64,000 nucleotides of DNA from Narthecium ossifragum (GCA_963920575.1 OY986972.1:823501-887500), one strand, 5' to 3'; positions 13,308 through 25,327 are shown, counted from the stretch's first letter. Translations and numbers: made by a program. Notes: generated by a model from the letters alone, not told the origin.

Positions 13308-15806
13308 TCACTGTTGCAGCTGAATATTGTCTTGCACACGAAGTCCCAGCTTGGAAATTAAGTTCTCATCAAAGTTAGGATCTATCTCAACAATTTTAGT
13401 AACAAATTCCTTAGCTTCTTCGTACCTTTTCATTCTTCGATAACCATCAACAACTGTCCTGTAGGTCAATTCACTAGGCCTGCAATTATGCTGCATCATG
13501 TACCTGATAACATCCCTTGCTTCTGTGAACATCTCCATGCTCACGTACCCACTTATTAAGGTGTTGTAAGTGAACATGCAAGGGCGAATTCCGGCAGCCA
13601 TCATTTCAGTTAGTATCCTCAGAGCCTCGTGCATGAGCCCTTGCTTGCAGAACCCATTGATCACTGTATTGAAGGAAATAGTGTCCGGTTTCATTCCAGA
13701 ACTCCCTAGTCCTTTCAAGACCTCCTCGGCTTTCCAACACTCGCCAACTTTCACATGCATGTCCATCAAGCTATTATGAGTTATAAGATCAGGCTGCAGG
13801 CTACTATGATGGATTAAGTTTAGCATTTCATGAGCACGATCAAACATCTTATTTTTTGCATATATAGAAAGCATCGAGTTAAGAACAACCAAATCTGGCT
13901 TGTACCCGTGGCAATTCAACATTTCGAAAGCTTTCTCCATGCCCTTCAACACTCTACATTTGAAGTTGGCAATGACAAGAGTTCGTAAGATCACCCAGCT
14001 CGGGAAAATCCGGCCATCATAAACCTCTGCTTCAATTGCTTCTATCCCTTCCACATGTCTTCCCTTTGCATAACACTGGAGCAACAGGGAGTACGAAAGT
14101 TCATTAGGCTTGAAGCCCTTGTTCCTCATATCTTGCATAACAGACTTTGCGCCACTCCAATCACCTATTCTAGACATCGAATTCAGAAGCGCATTAAAAG
14201 TTTTAAGATTAGGACTAAATCCAGCTTTAATCATGTCACCATACACCTTCAAAGCATGAGTTCCCAATCCACAACGGCCATATGCTGCAATCAAAGTATT
14301 GAAGGTATCCTGGTCCGGTTCAATGCCACAATTCTTCATCTCAGCAAACACTTGGCTCACATATCTATCCATACCCTTCTTCCCACACATAGCCAGCATT
14401 GTATTCCAACTGATCCTATTTGGAACACACCCATTAGATTTCATATCACAAAGAATATCCAACATCTCTTGCAATCTTGACTTCTTCCCAAGCATCCCAA
14501 GGATAGTGTTATATGTACACACATTCGGAACACAACCCAACTTCTTCATCTGATTGAACAAGGCCAATGCCTCATCCTCCTTGCCAACCTTTCCATATGC
14601 ATTCATCACTGAGGTGTATGTCACGGAGTTAGGCATGACACCTTTACTCGCCATCGTGTCTAACACTGCCGCCGCTTCTTCATAAAAACCAGCTCTTGCA
14701 TAAGTCGCAACCAGCTCGTTATAAGTGACAGAATCTGGAGAGCAGTTATTTTCCTCCATTTCCTTCAGAACATTCAATGCCTCTGGATAATTTCCAGCCT
14801 TGCCAAACACATGAAGCAGAGCGTTATAGGTGACAATCCCCGGAACATAACCTTTGGACTTCAATTGCCCAAAGAACTCGGTTGCTTCATCTAACAACCC
14901 TTCCCTTCCACAAGCTGATATCACCGTACTACAAGTAAAGTCATCAAATTCTAAAGCATTCATTCTCATCTCATCCAAAAGGCTAAGTATCACATTCCAA
15001 GACCGGCCTTTTCGCCCGTAAACATCGAGCATTACATTGTAGGTGACTATGGTGGGAGTGAGCTTTGCCTTGACCTGTTCAAACAGGGAGATGGCTCTAT
15101 CATACTTGCCTGACCGAGCATAGGCATGAAGAAGGGTGGTGTAAGCACGTATATCCAGGCAATAATCTTCTAGAGGAATAGAATCAAACAACTTGGAGGC
15201 AAGTGAATGCTGCGATTCTTTGCCTAATACTCGGATGATTACTTCGAGGGCTTGGGTATCCAATTTGGATCCTTCAACGATCACATTGGAACCGAGCCAT
15301 TCGAACAAGAAAAGGGCTTTCTCCCAATTGCCAGAGAGCTCCAACCCCTTCAACAAACTCACCAAATCCACCTTAAATATCTCATCTTTCGCCGAATCCA
15401 AGAAAGGCTGCAATAATGGCAGCGGTTGTTTGATGATAGAATTGAGCAGAGACTTGCCTTTTTCCGAGAGGAACTCCAATTGGTCCCCTCCGAAGCTTTT
15501 CTCTCCATTAATGGAAGGCTGGGGTGAAGCAAGTTTGGGTTTTTCTTGGCCGGTAGGGGTGGAAGAGAGCTTTAAAGAAGGAAAGCTTGGATTTTTAACC
15601 AGTGGAGAGTGGTTGATGGAGGTGGGCTCTTGGGTGAGGTGTTGGAGATGGTGGAGGAGAGAGTCTAATGGGAGAGATTGGGATGGAGAAGGAGGTGGTG
15701 GAGGGAGTGATGGGTTGAACTTTAGGTGAGAGGGTGGTGTTTTCCTTGGAGGTTTTGTGGATTGGGTGGGCAGGGATGGCCTGTTGGGGTACAGAGCCCC
15801 TTCCAT
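13308..15806 (-). CDS. P-class pentatricopeptide repeat protein, PPR10/At2g18940-like
   Basis: Intronless frame of 832 residues. The N terminus (about 1-140) is rich in Pro, Ser, Thr and Lys with few acidic residues, which fits a plastid transit peptide plus linker. From roughly residue 150 to 810 there is an unbroken run of 35-residue PPR motifs of the P type (for example 'TYNALLHVFGKAGNYPEA', 'TYNELVATYARAGFYEEA'). No E, DYW or SMR domain follows. The start context MEGALYPNRPSLPTQS and overall layout resemble Arabidopsis At2g18940, the counterpart of maize PPR10. That protein binds the atpI-atpH and psaJ-rpl33 intergenic RNAs in chloroplasts and protects their ends. The family call is firm. 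The orthology is from recall of the N terminus and length, and needs a tree. Specificity residues at motif positions 5 and 35 could be read to test it. Confidence 0.9.
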   Translation of the reverse strand: MEGALYPNRPSLPTQSTKPPRKTPPSHLKFNPSLPPPPPSPSQSLPLDSLLHHLQHLTQEPTSINHSPLVKNPSFPSLKLSSTPTGQEKPKLASPQPSINGEKSFGGDQLEFLSEKGKSLLNSIIKQPLPLLQPFLDSAKDEIFKVDLVSLLKGLELSGNWEKALFLFEWLGSNVIVEGSKLDTQALEVIIRVLGKESQHSLASKLFDSIPLEDYCLDIRAYTTLLHAYARSGKYDRAISLFEQVKAKLTPTIVTYNVMLDVYGRKGRSWNVILSLLDEMRMNALEFDDFTCSTVISACGREGLLDEATEFFGQLKSKGYVPGIVTYNALLHVFGKAGNYPEALNVLKEMEENNCSPDSVTYNELVATYARAGFYEEAAAVLDTMASKGVMPNSVTYTSVMNAYGKVGKEDEALALFNQMKKLGCVPNVCTYNTILGMLGKKSRLQEMLDILCDMKSNGCVPNRISWNTMLAMCGKKGMDRYVSQVFAEMKNCGIEPDQDTFNTLIAAYGRCGLGTHALKVYGDMIKAGFSPNLKTFNALLNSMSRIGDWSGAKSVMQDMRNKGFKPNELSYSLLLQCYAKGRHVEGIEAIEAEVYDGRIFPSWVILRTLVIANFKCRVLKGMEKAFEMLNCHGYKPDLVVLNSMLSIYAKNKMFDRAHEMLNLIHHSSLQPDLITHNSLMDMHVKVGECWKAEEVLKGLGSSGMKPDTISFNTVINGFCKQGLMHEALRILTEMMAAGIRPCMFTYNTLISGYVSMEMFTEARDVIRYMMQHNCRPSELTYRTVVDGYRRMKRYEEAKEFVTKIVEIDPNFDENLISKLGLRVQDNIQLQQ

Positions 15807-16005
15807 TGTTGAGATATAGAGAGAAAGAAGTCTTTGTTTGGATAGCTATCTTCAGGCAGAAGAGAGAGATTGTGATCAATTGGGTGGAAGCTAATCTTAG
15901 CTAGTTAGCTTGGGTGGTCTCAATCTTCTTGCATCTCTCTCTCTCTCTATTGTTTTTCTCTCCTGTCTTTCCTAAGACATTGCAATGGCTAAAGGCTTAA
16001 ACTAA

Positions 16006-16414
16006 GGGGGTGTTTGGTTGCCATGAGTAAGTGGACTAGTAGCACTCCTTTCACTTCAGGCTGTTTGGTTGGACCGTTAACTGGAGGGACTGGAGGGTCT
16101 GCACTCCTGAAAAGGCATACAGTTAGTCATTTCACTCTGGCAAAAAAAGGACCAGAGTCGGCTGAGTGGAGTGGGACGCGACTGAATTAATGCTCACTTA
16201 CTCCCCCACTCAATCGATGGCAGTCATGTGACTTCGAAAGCCATCGGGCTAGGAATAGGCTGTGTTGTAAGCCTAAACTGTGACTTTGAGGACCACTTCA
16301 ACACCAATCAAACAACAAAAACTGACATGCCACATCACAGGACTTCACTTTGCAAAAGTCTGTACTTCAAAAAATGACTCCACTCCACACAGTTCTGAGC
16401 AACCAAACATGCCC
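16006..16414. mobile_element. Tourist-like MITE (PIF/Harbinger type), 409 bp
   Basis: The element begins GGGGGTGTTTGGTTGC and ends GCAACCAAACATGCCC, a terminal inverted repeat of about 15 bp. It is flanked on both sides by TAA (16003-16005 and 16415-16417), the usual 3-bp target duplication of PIF/Harbinger MITEs. The interior is non-coding. It lies 200 bp upstream of the PPR start codon, so it may be within that gene's promoter. Confidence 0.85.
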
Positions 16415-17709
16415 TAATACAAATCTTCTAATGGGTTCAAGTCCAAAAGTAAAATTGAGTTCTTGAAGGGTAATTGATATTTCAACTTCTGAGTTCTGGC
16501 TGTCTTACAACAGGTATAGCAATCATGGTGGTTTTGTATGGAAAAGCTTGGGCGATGGAGATTGCATCGCGGTGGAAAATAAAAGAATAAAACCTGCTCT
16601 GAGTTGGAATTCCCCAGCTTCATGCTTTTCACATTTTGATTTCATGCCTATCCCGTCTTCACGGAACTCTGATAAAACCTGCTCTGAGTTGGATACACCA
16701 TTCTAGTCATGTAGGTGGAACTCTAATCATATTACTCCTAATTGTACTGCATTTACAAACCATAACCAGGGTAAACAGAGTTGAAAAGAAAGATACATCA
16801 GTTGAACACAACACCAGGATGCTGTTACTATTCACTGATATCAGCTCAACATCAAGGTGCTACTTTTTGTTAATGTGAGTTCTTGTTTGGGATCCCAGGA
16901 ATTAGAACTTGGATCTGGGGGTCATGACCCTTTGCCAGCTGATTCTTGGCATGGATCTCGCTTCCTTTCATCCCTCTTCATCCTACATTCATCCAATGTT
17001 CAACAATGGGTTAGTTTTTACGTGCCGATCCATCATTCACCGAGGCAGTAGTCTTCAATACAAGGTGAACAAAATTACTACAGAAGTATTTCTAATTTTT
17101 TTTTTATTAAAAAGAAATTGAGGACTAAATATTTAATTTTAATGTCAAAATATAAAAAACTCTTTTTAAAAAAAATCAACCAATTTTATGTATTTATTTG
17201 TTTTTATTTTTTTCTATCATATCAGCTCACGCACCTGCTCAGTGGTCACCTCTAGCGGACGGCCTCCATTATTTGATTCTAGACAGCAGAATGGACCACT
17301 TTCACCGAAAGGCTGCCAGACAACTTCCCGGAATTAAAGTTCCGGTACCTTTTGTGGACGATATATGTGGAATCTTTGTGTGTCTTAATTGAGATAGAGA
17401 TTACTCTTTCTCACCTCAATTAGCTAGTCACCTACTAATTATCCACCATGGCTGCAACCATCCGTTAAGAGACAGCAAGAAATGTAGCCTTATCAGGCTC
17501 CAATGCATAACCCAGCATGCATGCATGGCTTAATTTGTAGCCTTGAACAGCTCCACGGCGTTTCGAGATATTGATAGCATGCCCTGCAAGGTTGAGTTAA
17601 ATGGAACCATGAGTAGTTGTCTCCCCCACTTCCGTTTCTTTCCTTCTTTCTTTCTGGCTTCACGTACCTATCTGCTGAATGGACCCATCAGGCATCAGCT
17701 GCTGCACAG

Positions 17710-17752
17710 CTTCGTTGATATGATGATGCCTTCTTCCTTCATATCAACGAAG
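17710..17752. repeat. Hairpin and templated filler in the copy 1 NLR upstream region
   Basis: CTTCGTTGATATGA (17710-17723) is followed 15 bases later by its exact reverse complement (17739-17752). Copies 2 and 3 do not have the second arm. They continue instead into roughly 90 bp ('gggtccctcc...attcggaag') that copy 1 lacks. This reads as a deletion repaired with a locally copied inverted filler. Confidence 0.75.
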
Positions 17753-17979
17753 ACTAACGGAAGACTAACGGAGTTGTTCTCGCCATTATTGGCGCTTCAC
17801 ACTGTTCGAGAGATCTAGCTAGGAGAAGAACAGGCGGAGGCTGGAAACTCTCTCTCGCCATTGCTTGCTGCATAACTCTGTTCTCAAGAGAGGGATATCG
17901 AGAGAGAGTCTCACACAGAGAGAGAGAGAGAGAGATTTGAGAAGAGTAGAAGGTGGAGGCAAGTTTTTTGTGTACGAAA

Positions 17980-20900
17980 ATGTCGACCGGATTGATGATC
18001 GTCGGATGCTTTGCTTCCGGCACCATCAAGAGGCTGGTGGAGTTGGTTAGCTCGCCGGCGGTGAAGGAGTACGCGCGGCGGACAGGCCTTCAGGACGACA
18101 TATGGAAGCTGAAGGTTTCCCTGGGTAAGATCGACGCCCTCCTCAGCATCGCCGAGAGGAAGCGGGTGGAAGCAAGCGGCTGCCTCGACGAGCTGCTCCG
18201 GGAACTGAAGGATGCCGCATATGATGCCGAGGATTTGCTGGAGGAGTTCGAGTACGAGGTCTTAAGGGTGAAGATGGAGAGCGATAACCCCCAGGCAAGT
18301 GATTTCCTCTCTTTCCAGCTCTTATTAGAGATCCTAAAGAATATTTTGTTTTTTGCTTTTTTTTTTGTTGATTACTTGAGCTTTTTCAGCTAGTTGAGGG
18401 CAAGAAGTTGCAAAGTCTGAATGCTGCTGATGCTGCAAGGAAGGTGACGGAGATCCGGGAGAGGTTAGATATGCTTGATGGTGCGGTGAGTCCTATTCTC
18501 GACAGGTTGTCAGCGGATGTCACTGCAACACCACAAGGGATTCCTGAGAGAGAGACCAGCTCCTTAGAACTGGGTCCAATTGTTGGTCGAGGTAAAGAGA
18601 TTCAAAAGATAATAGATTCGTTGCTGAATTCGGTTGAAGAAGGATCTGGGTCTAATAATATGAAGAATCCAAGAGTCCTCCCAATAGTTGGTTTGGGAGG
18701 AGCTGGCAAGACTGCTTTGGCTCAGCATGTGTACAACCACGACACCATACAGCATCATTTTGACTTAACGATGTGGGTTTGTGTTTCTGAAAACTTTGAT
18801 GTGAAACGGCTGATGAGCGACATCATTGAAGAGGCATGCGGAGACAGACCGGATACTTCAAGCTTGAATAGGCTCCACCGAACACTCAAGGAGAAAATTC
18901 TAAAGAAGAGATTTCTACTCGTCCTCGATGACCTTTGGAGCGAGGATCGTGCTGAGTGGAAGAGACTATGTGCCCCCATTAGCATTTGGATCCCATGAAA
19001 GCAAAATCTTGGTGACGACTCGATCAGAGGAAATTGCCAACATTATATGCACTATGGATCCTGTACGTTTGGAGGGCTTGGCTGAGGAAGACTACTGGGC
19101 ATTTTTCAGAAGGTGCGCATTTGGTAGTAGGAGTCATGAAAACCATTCAAAGTTGGTGACAATTGGTAGGGCAATAGCAAAACGATTGAGGGGATCTCCT
19201 TTGGCTGCAAAGACACTGGGAAGATTGTTAAGTGTTCAATTTGATGAGAACCACTGGAAAAGCATCATGGATAATGAAATATGGCTACGCCGACAAGACC
19301 AAAATGACATTATGCCAGTGTTGGAGCTGAGTTATAAGCAGCTGCCTGGGCACTTGAAGCAGTGCTTTGCTTACTGTTCATTGTTTCCAAAGGACTATGT
19401 GTTCGAAGAAGATCGGTTAGTGAAGATGTGGATGGCACAAGGTTTCATTAAGGCCGATGCAAGTGAGCGACCGGAAGATGTCGGCATTCACTATTTTCGA
19501 GACCTAGTGTTCAGATCATTCTTTCAACAAGAACAACAAAAATATTCAGAGGATTACTTTGTAATTCATGACTTGTGACATGATATGGCACAGTACGTCT
19601 CAATCGAAGAATGTCGTAGAATAGAGGATGTCAAGTCAGAAAGCATCCCATGTACAGTTCGCCATCTATCAATATATACAAAGGAGTGGAAGCTGTGGAC
19701 ATTAAATAATATGTGTGAGCTTAAGAAGCTACGAACCCTTGTCCTCCCCCGTGGTACAGCTAGACTTGATCATAACAGTAGTCAGGCTTTGCATGTGTTG
19801 TTAGGTGAACTAACAAGCATACGGGTGTTGGTTCTTGTGTATTGTGGTTTGAAGGAGTTGCCTGAGAGCATTGGAAACTTGAAGCATCTCCGGTACTTGG
19901 ATGTCTCTTGGAATCTCGATATGGTGATGTTGCCAGAATCTTTGTGTCATCTTTACAATCTGCAAGTTCTAGATGTATCCGGGTGTCCAATTAAGAGGGT
20001 GCCAGGTGACATCTCCAACTTGATTTCCTTGAGACGTCTAAGTGCAGCAGATGAGGTGATTTCCCAAATAGGAGGAATAGGAAAGCTCACCTCTCTCCAA
20101 GAACTAAACAACTATGCAGTGAAAAGAGAAAACGGGCACAAGATCATAGAATTGAGGGATATGAATCAGCTCCGTGGGCGTCTTGGAATAAGCAATCTCG
20201 AGAATGTGGAGAACAAGAACGAGGCCATCAGCGGTGCTAACCTGAGAGACAAACTACACATAGATGAATTAGAGCTGTCATGGTCATGGTTATCTCGTTG
20301 GAGCGACGACCCCGACCCCAACTTGCCGATCAACGATGAAGAGGTCCTTGAAGGCTTGGAACCACCTCTCAATATCAAATCCCTAGACATCGATGGATAT
20401 AGGGGTGTCGGATTTCCAAGCTGGTTCAGTATACCACACCTCTCAAATCTGAATAGTTTGCGGTTGGCGAATTGTAGAAGCTTGGACTGCTGGGAACGTC
20501 TAGTTCTAGTGCTTGGACAGCTGCCCTACCTCAAGTCTCTGAGTTTCAGATCGATTCCAGCAATGAAGAAAATTGATGATGAATTATTCAAGGGCTTTCC
20601 ATCACTTGAGGAGCTAGAATTCTATCACATGGAAGGATGGGAAGAGTGGTCTGGAGGAGGAGAAGGAGAATGCGACGTCCCATTGTTCCCTCTTCTGCGC
20701 AAGCTTACAATTAGCTGGTGCCCGAAACTGAGAAATATATCAATCCACCTTCCTGTGTCACTTGCGACATTGCACATCCAGAATTGCAAAGAATTGACCT
20801 CTATGCCAGTCGAGAGGTTAAAACACCTCGTCTCTCTGGAGAGGTTGGTAATCTCGGTGTGCCCTAAGCTCGGATCCTCCGTGGTTCTGGCGCAGCAGCA

Positions 20901-22239
20901 GGTGGATGAAGAAGAAGATCATCACGGTGGTGGTGGTGGTGGTGGTGGGGATAACAACAACAACATCCAGCTCCTTCCCTCATCCCTTGAATGCTGGGAA
21001 CGTCTAGTTCTACCGCTTGGACTGCTGCCCTACCTCAAGTCTCTGAGTTTCAAATCGATTCCAGCAATGACGAAAATTGATGATGAATTATTCAAGGGCT
21101 TTCCATCACTTGAAGAGCTAGAATTCGTTGGCATTGAAGGATGGGAAGAATGGTCTGGAGGAGGAGGAGGAGAATGCGACGTCCCATTGTTCCCTCTTCT
21201 GCGTGTGCTTACAATTGAAGAATGCCCGAAACTGAGAAATATATCAATCCACCTTCCTCTGTCACTTGCGACACTGCGCATCCAGAGTTGCAAAGAATTG
21301 ACCTCTATGCCAGTCGAGAGGTTAAAACACCTCGTCTCTCTGGAGAGGATGGAAATCAATGGGTGCCCCAAGCTCGGATCCTCCGTGGTTCTGGCGCAGC
21401 AGCAGGTGGATGAAGAACAAGATCATCACGGTGGTGGTGGTGGTGGTGGTGGTGGGGATAACAACAACAACATCCAGCTCCTTCCCTCATCCCTGAAATA
21501 TCTTACTTTCTCATCATGTGGCGATCTCAGCAGATGGATCCCGCCACTCCCAGGGTGCCTGCAAAATCTCACCTCTCTCACCTATTTGATGATAGAAAAC
21601 TGCCCGCACATAACATCCCTCCCGAGAGAGGTGATGCGTCAGCTAACAGCACTTAAGGAGTTGCATCTTCACGACTGTCAAGAGTTGATGACGTTGGAAG
21701 GACTACAAGCTCTTCCTCCATCGCTCCGGAGGCTCCGAATATTGAAGTGCCCGAAGCTGCTGCTGGCTGCAGCATCCTCACAGCTGCATCCCGCCCAAGG
21801 GGATGATGATCGGGAGGATGCGTTCCCGTCTCTCGTTGATCTCATAGTCGATGATACCTCCATGCTCACGTTGCAGCCTCTAAGAGGAAGACTGCGATTC
21901 CTCTTAAGACTAAGCATAGTAAAATCTTTGCAATCTGCTATGTTTAGTGGTGCTGAGGAGCAAGCTGTATTGCAAGATCTCACCTCCCTCCAAAAGTTGT
22001 ATATATGGAGCTGTAAGAATCTTCTTTCCCTCCCACCAGAACTGCACACTCTTTCCTCCCTCCAAGCGTTGGATATATACGACTGCTCAGAGATCCAGTC
22101 GCTGCCAGAGAAGGGCCTGCCCACCTCCCTCACAAGTTTGGCTATGACAAGATGCCATCCAGTATTGAAGGAGCGCTGCCAAAAGGAGACGGGACCTGAT
22201 TGGCACAAAATTTCCCACATCAACGATGTTGATATATAA
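17980..22239 (+). pseudogene. CC-NB-LRR resistance gene, copy 1, disrupted
   Basis: Intracellular immune receptor gene of the CNL class. Exon 1 is 17980-18294 (coiled coil, with YDAEDLLEEF in place of the EDVID motif). A GC..AG intron spans 18295-18389, and the rest runs to the stop ending at 22239. Visible motifs are P-loop GLGGAGKT, kinase-2 LLVLDDLW, RNBS-B KILVTTRS, GLPL-type GSPLAAKTLG, RNBS-D CFAYCSLFPKDYVF, and IHDL at the MHD position. There are two breaks. One extra C in a run of five near 18972-18977 (copies 2 and 3 have four) shifts the frame inside the NB-ARC. A TGA at 19576-19578 stands where copies 2 and 3 read Leu. The LRR (about 19600-22200) is otherwise open and contains a 504-bp in-frame duplication. 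Sequence loss upstream of the gene may also have removed promoter DNA. Confidence 0.88.
20488..21495 (+). repeat. 504-bp in-frame tandem duplication in the LRR of copy 1
   Basis: The segment starting TGCTGGGAACGTCTAGTTCT at 20488 recurs at 20992, an offset of 504 bp (168 codons). Both units end in a (GGT)n run encoding His-His-Gly(n) followed by Asp-Asn(n)-Ile-Gln-Leu-Leu-Pro. Copy 3 has a single unit. The two units differ at scattered positions, so the event is not the most recent one in the gene. Confidence 0.85.
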
Positions 22240-24817
22240 ACTGAATAGATCCTGCAAGTGGTTTCTATGCTTCCCTCCCTCAATGTATCTCTCTCTCTCT
22301 CTGCGTACCTTTATTATATATATATATATATATGTTTCAATCTTCTCTTGTAAAGAAAGGAAAGGAAAGGCACATCTCTTGATGTTGCTTCCTATAAAGC
22401 CCCTTGGTCTTTATTTTTCCGTCAAGAGAAGAAACAGAGACAGCATTTCACTATTGGATACTCTTCTTACTGGTCAGTAAATAACCTCCTCAATTTACAC
22501 ATATGTCTATATTATTCCGATTCTTTTTTTGTTGATTAATTGAGCTTTTAAGCTAGGAAATTGATTGCTTGCTATATAAATTAGCTGCTGTGGTCTTGTT
22601 TCTTCTATAGTGTGTATTTCAAATCACAGTATTCCTGGATTCTTGTGGATCGGTTGAACTTTAGAATGGCCTTCTATTTCAAATCATCAAACTAACATCC
22701 CTCTTTCCTCGTCTTGCAGTAATTAATATGCTCCGCTCCCTGTTATGTAACTCCCTATTCATGGAAGTAGTCAGTGGTGTTTCAGTCACAGGCATGAATG
22801 ATCAAACTAAACTGGCGATGGTGGCCAACTGTAAGTACTAATGTTGCTTTTATATAAGCACAACTGCTCTGTTAATCAGGAGGAAATATATCAGCAACTG
22901 TTCTCAGGAGAGTGTTCAGATAGTTGTCAATGAGCATCGATCATCGAACATCTTTTGAAAGCATTTCGATTTGAATTCCTGCATGCAAAGTGGTGGGCAA
23001 TCTCCTGCGATTTGGATACCTGTTTTAATATAAGATTTGAAGAGGTATGGCCCTTCTCACCTCTATGCATATATCAAAGAACAAAATCCGTGAAGTCGTA
23101 AATACTAAAACATTAGTAACTCTCAAAGAAATTTGATTTGGCATGGAACTCCAGATGCTGAAGGGAGATGCTTCTTCTGGTTTTGTGAAAAGGCTAACCT
23201 CGGATCATTTTGCCTGTGGAGATTGATAGCGACACACACTCCAACTGGTAATGTTTGTGACTCAATCAGTTTGCTAAAATGCGTGCAAGTGAATTCATTA
23301 GAATTATATAGGTATGTTAGATAAGATTGTAGGTTTCCATCTATGAATTGCATCTTATTCACCTCAAACTAATTTATATCTTTTGGTGCTTTGATTTCTT
23401 CTCTTTAATTAGATGTTACTGTTTTAGGACAATCTGCATTGAACTGCAGGTTTCCAAACCTCTTTCATGATGATATTAATAACTTGGGGTTTTGAGCTGG
23501 ACTGGACATTACTTTTATCTCGCAATTTATTTTTCTGTAGCAAATAAATTTATCAATCTGCCATACAAGAATGCTGATTCTTTGCAAACATCCTTTCCAC
23601 AGGAAAATACTTATTCTGCTGATGTATAAAACTTGCGTGCAACGTTTGCAAACGTCTTGAATTCCACTGAAATCAATCCAGGTAGTCCTTTGAAATGTCC
23701 ATCAAGTGGATTTGAAAAGCACCTTATGGTGGATTGGAAGGGTTAATACCAAAAGGAACTGAAGGACAGTTTGAGAAGCACCAAAACAACATTCACAACT
23801 TTCCCAAATGCTTGCATCTTGCAGAGGCCAAGAACCGAAGGAATGAAGAGACCGTGAAATCCATAAATGTTACTCCTGAAGCAGAAGCTGAAAGTAGTAT
23901 GGGAGAGGGAGAGGATGGAAACAGAAGCTACAGTATCTCTTGCTAGAAGCATCTCCAAAGCCAACAGCATGGCCATATGCACATTCTTCTTATTTTTCTT
24001 CTGCCCACAAGGTCCATTCTTCTTGTACTTTTCTGGAACAATTTCACTCAAACATCTACCATTTCGGTTTCCAGAGGTTCAATGAACAAAAGTTTGGCAG
24101 AAAGAGCTGTGAAATTGAAAACATCAGATTCTCTGTTGTAACTCAAGAAAATTGCATTTCAGGTTCATGAATGGCATATTGTGATTCTTGGGTTGGATCT
24201 CGCTCCCTTTCATCCCTCTTCAGTCTACTCTCATCCAATGTTCCAATAGTGGGTCCTTGAATTCATTAACCAAGGAGTAGTAATCTTCGAAAGGAGAAGA
24301 AAAAGCTATGGCTAACTCCATTGGAGATCAAGTGCATTCAAAGCAAACAAATACAGTTGTATTCGCTCTATACACAGCTACCTAACCACAAATTTACCTG
24401 ATACAATCTTCTTCAGGGAGATGGAACTTTGCACGTAAAGCTCAAACATTAGAAACTTCGCATGATTTCAGGAGAAAAATAGACATATATATATATATAT
24501 ATATATATAGGGAAAAGATGAGCCCGAAGGCTAAAAAAATACACGCTGGCTAGCAAAATAGAATGAACATAGAAGAAACCACCACCAAAATATCAAGTCA
24601 TGGATGCAGAGAGCATAAGCACAAAAAATGCATTCTGCAAGCATAGTCATCTAATAAACCAGCAAATATGACCATTGTGTTTCCAAAGGTAGATCACATC
24701 GGTGGTACACTTACATAGCATTGCAATTACAAATACTCAAATTGAAATTGAAACTAAAAAAGAAGAACAACCACTTGATTTGTTTCTTTACGTGCCTGAA
24801 CTTTTCCTTCCTGCAGC
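22240..24817 (+). other. Conserved downstream flank of NLR copy 1
   Basis: About 2.6 kb shared almost base for base with 45965-48330. It contains (TA)n microsatellites near 22313-22333 and 24484-24509. I find no reading frame conserved between the copies: indels between them are not multiples of three and hit all frames. It therefore looks like co-duplicated non-coding DNA or a long 3' UTR. Confidence 0.6.
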
Positions 24818-25327
24818 CCTGTATGCCCTTACCCCCGGTACCCACCCCAGGTACAAGGGATCTTAGGATCGATGGTCCTGGGATCTTTAAGGCCTTCATC
24901 TCTTTTCCTACGTAAGGTGCCTTATCTCATGATCTTATATCACAAGACTGATCATTCCAATCCTCTGGGAATATATCTTTAGCTAGTCTTCATATATTGG
25001 TTTGGTCCCCAACTCTGAAGGGCATTTGGGGACAATTACTTTCTCTAGTGTGTGTGTGTGATCTAGCTGCATTCCTCGGTTATAATGGAGATTCCAACAA
25101 TGGCAACCAAGGCATCTCAATGATGTTATCCTCATCTCATCCTCAAGTTAAAGCAAAATTGGGCCATTGCTTTCATGGCGAAGCTGGATTAAGCAGCTCT
25201 AAGTGGATCTAAGTGCGTAGTCAATTTATAGAAAGACCCCACCTGATCCTTAAGCAAGGCACAACTTGCCAAATGGATGTCTTGGTGAGCTTAAGCAGCA
25301 AGCCTAATTAAGCCCAACACTGATTAC
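24818..25327. other. Unassigned sequence between the duplicated block and the minisatellite
   Basis: This stretch is not shared with copy 2 and has no recognisable coding content. One isolated ATCGAT palindrome occurs near 24868-24873 without a partner. Nothing else is supported. Confidence 0.4.

Larger units (their letters stand above)
16672..24817 (+). repeat. Duplicated NLR segment, copy 1
   Basis: This sequence is highly similar to 37918-38003 plus 43562-49100 (copy 2) and to 56880-57134 plus 58784-64000 (copy 3). Homology with copy 3 starts at 'aaacctgctctgagttgg'. Just here, copy 1 also has a 22-bp direct repeat (16587-16608 and 16672-16693). Homology with copy 2 ends in 'ccttcctgcagcc' near 24817. 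Relative to copy 2 it lacks about 700 bp (equivalent of 48331-49040). It carries about 80 bp (about 23873-23953) absent from copy 2. Confidence 0.85.
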
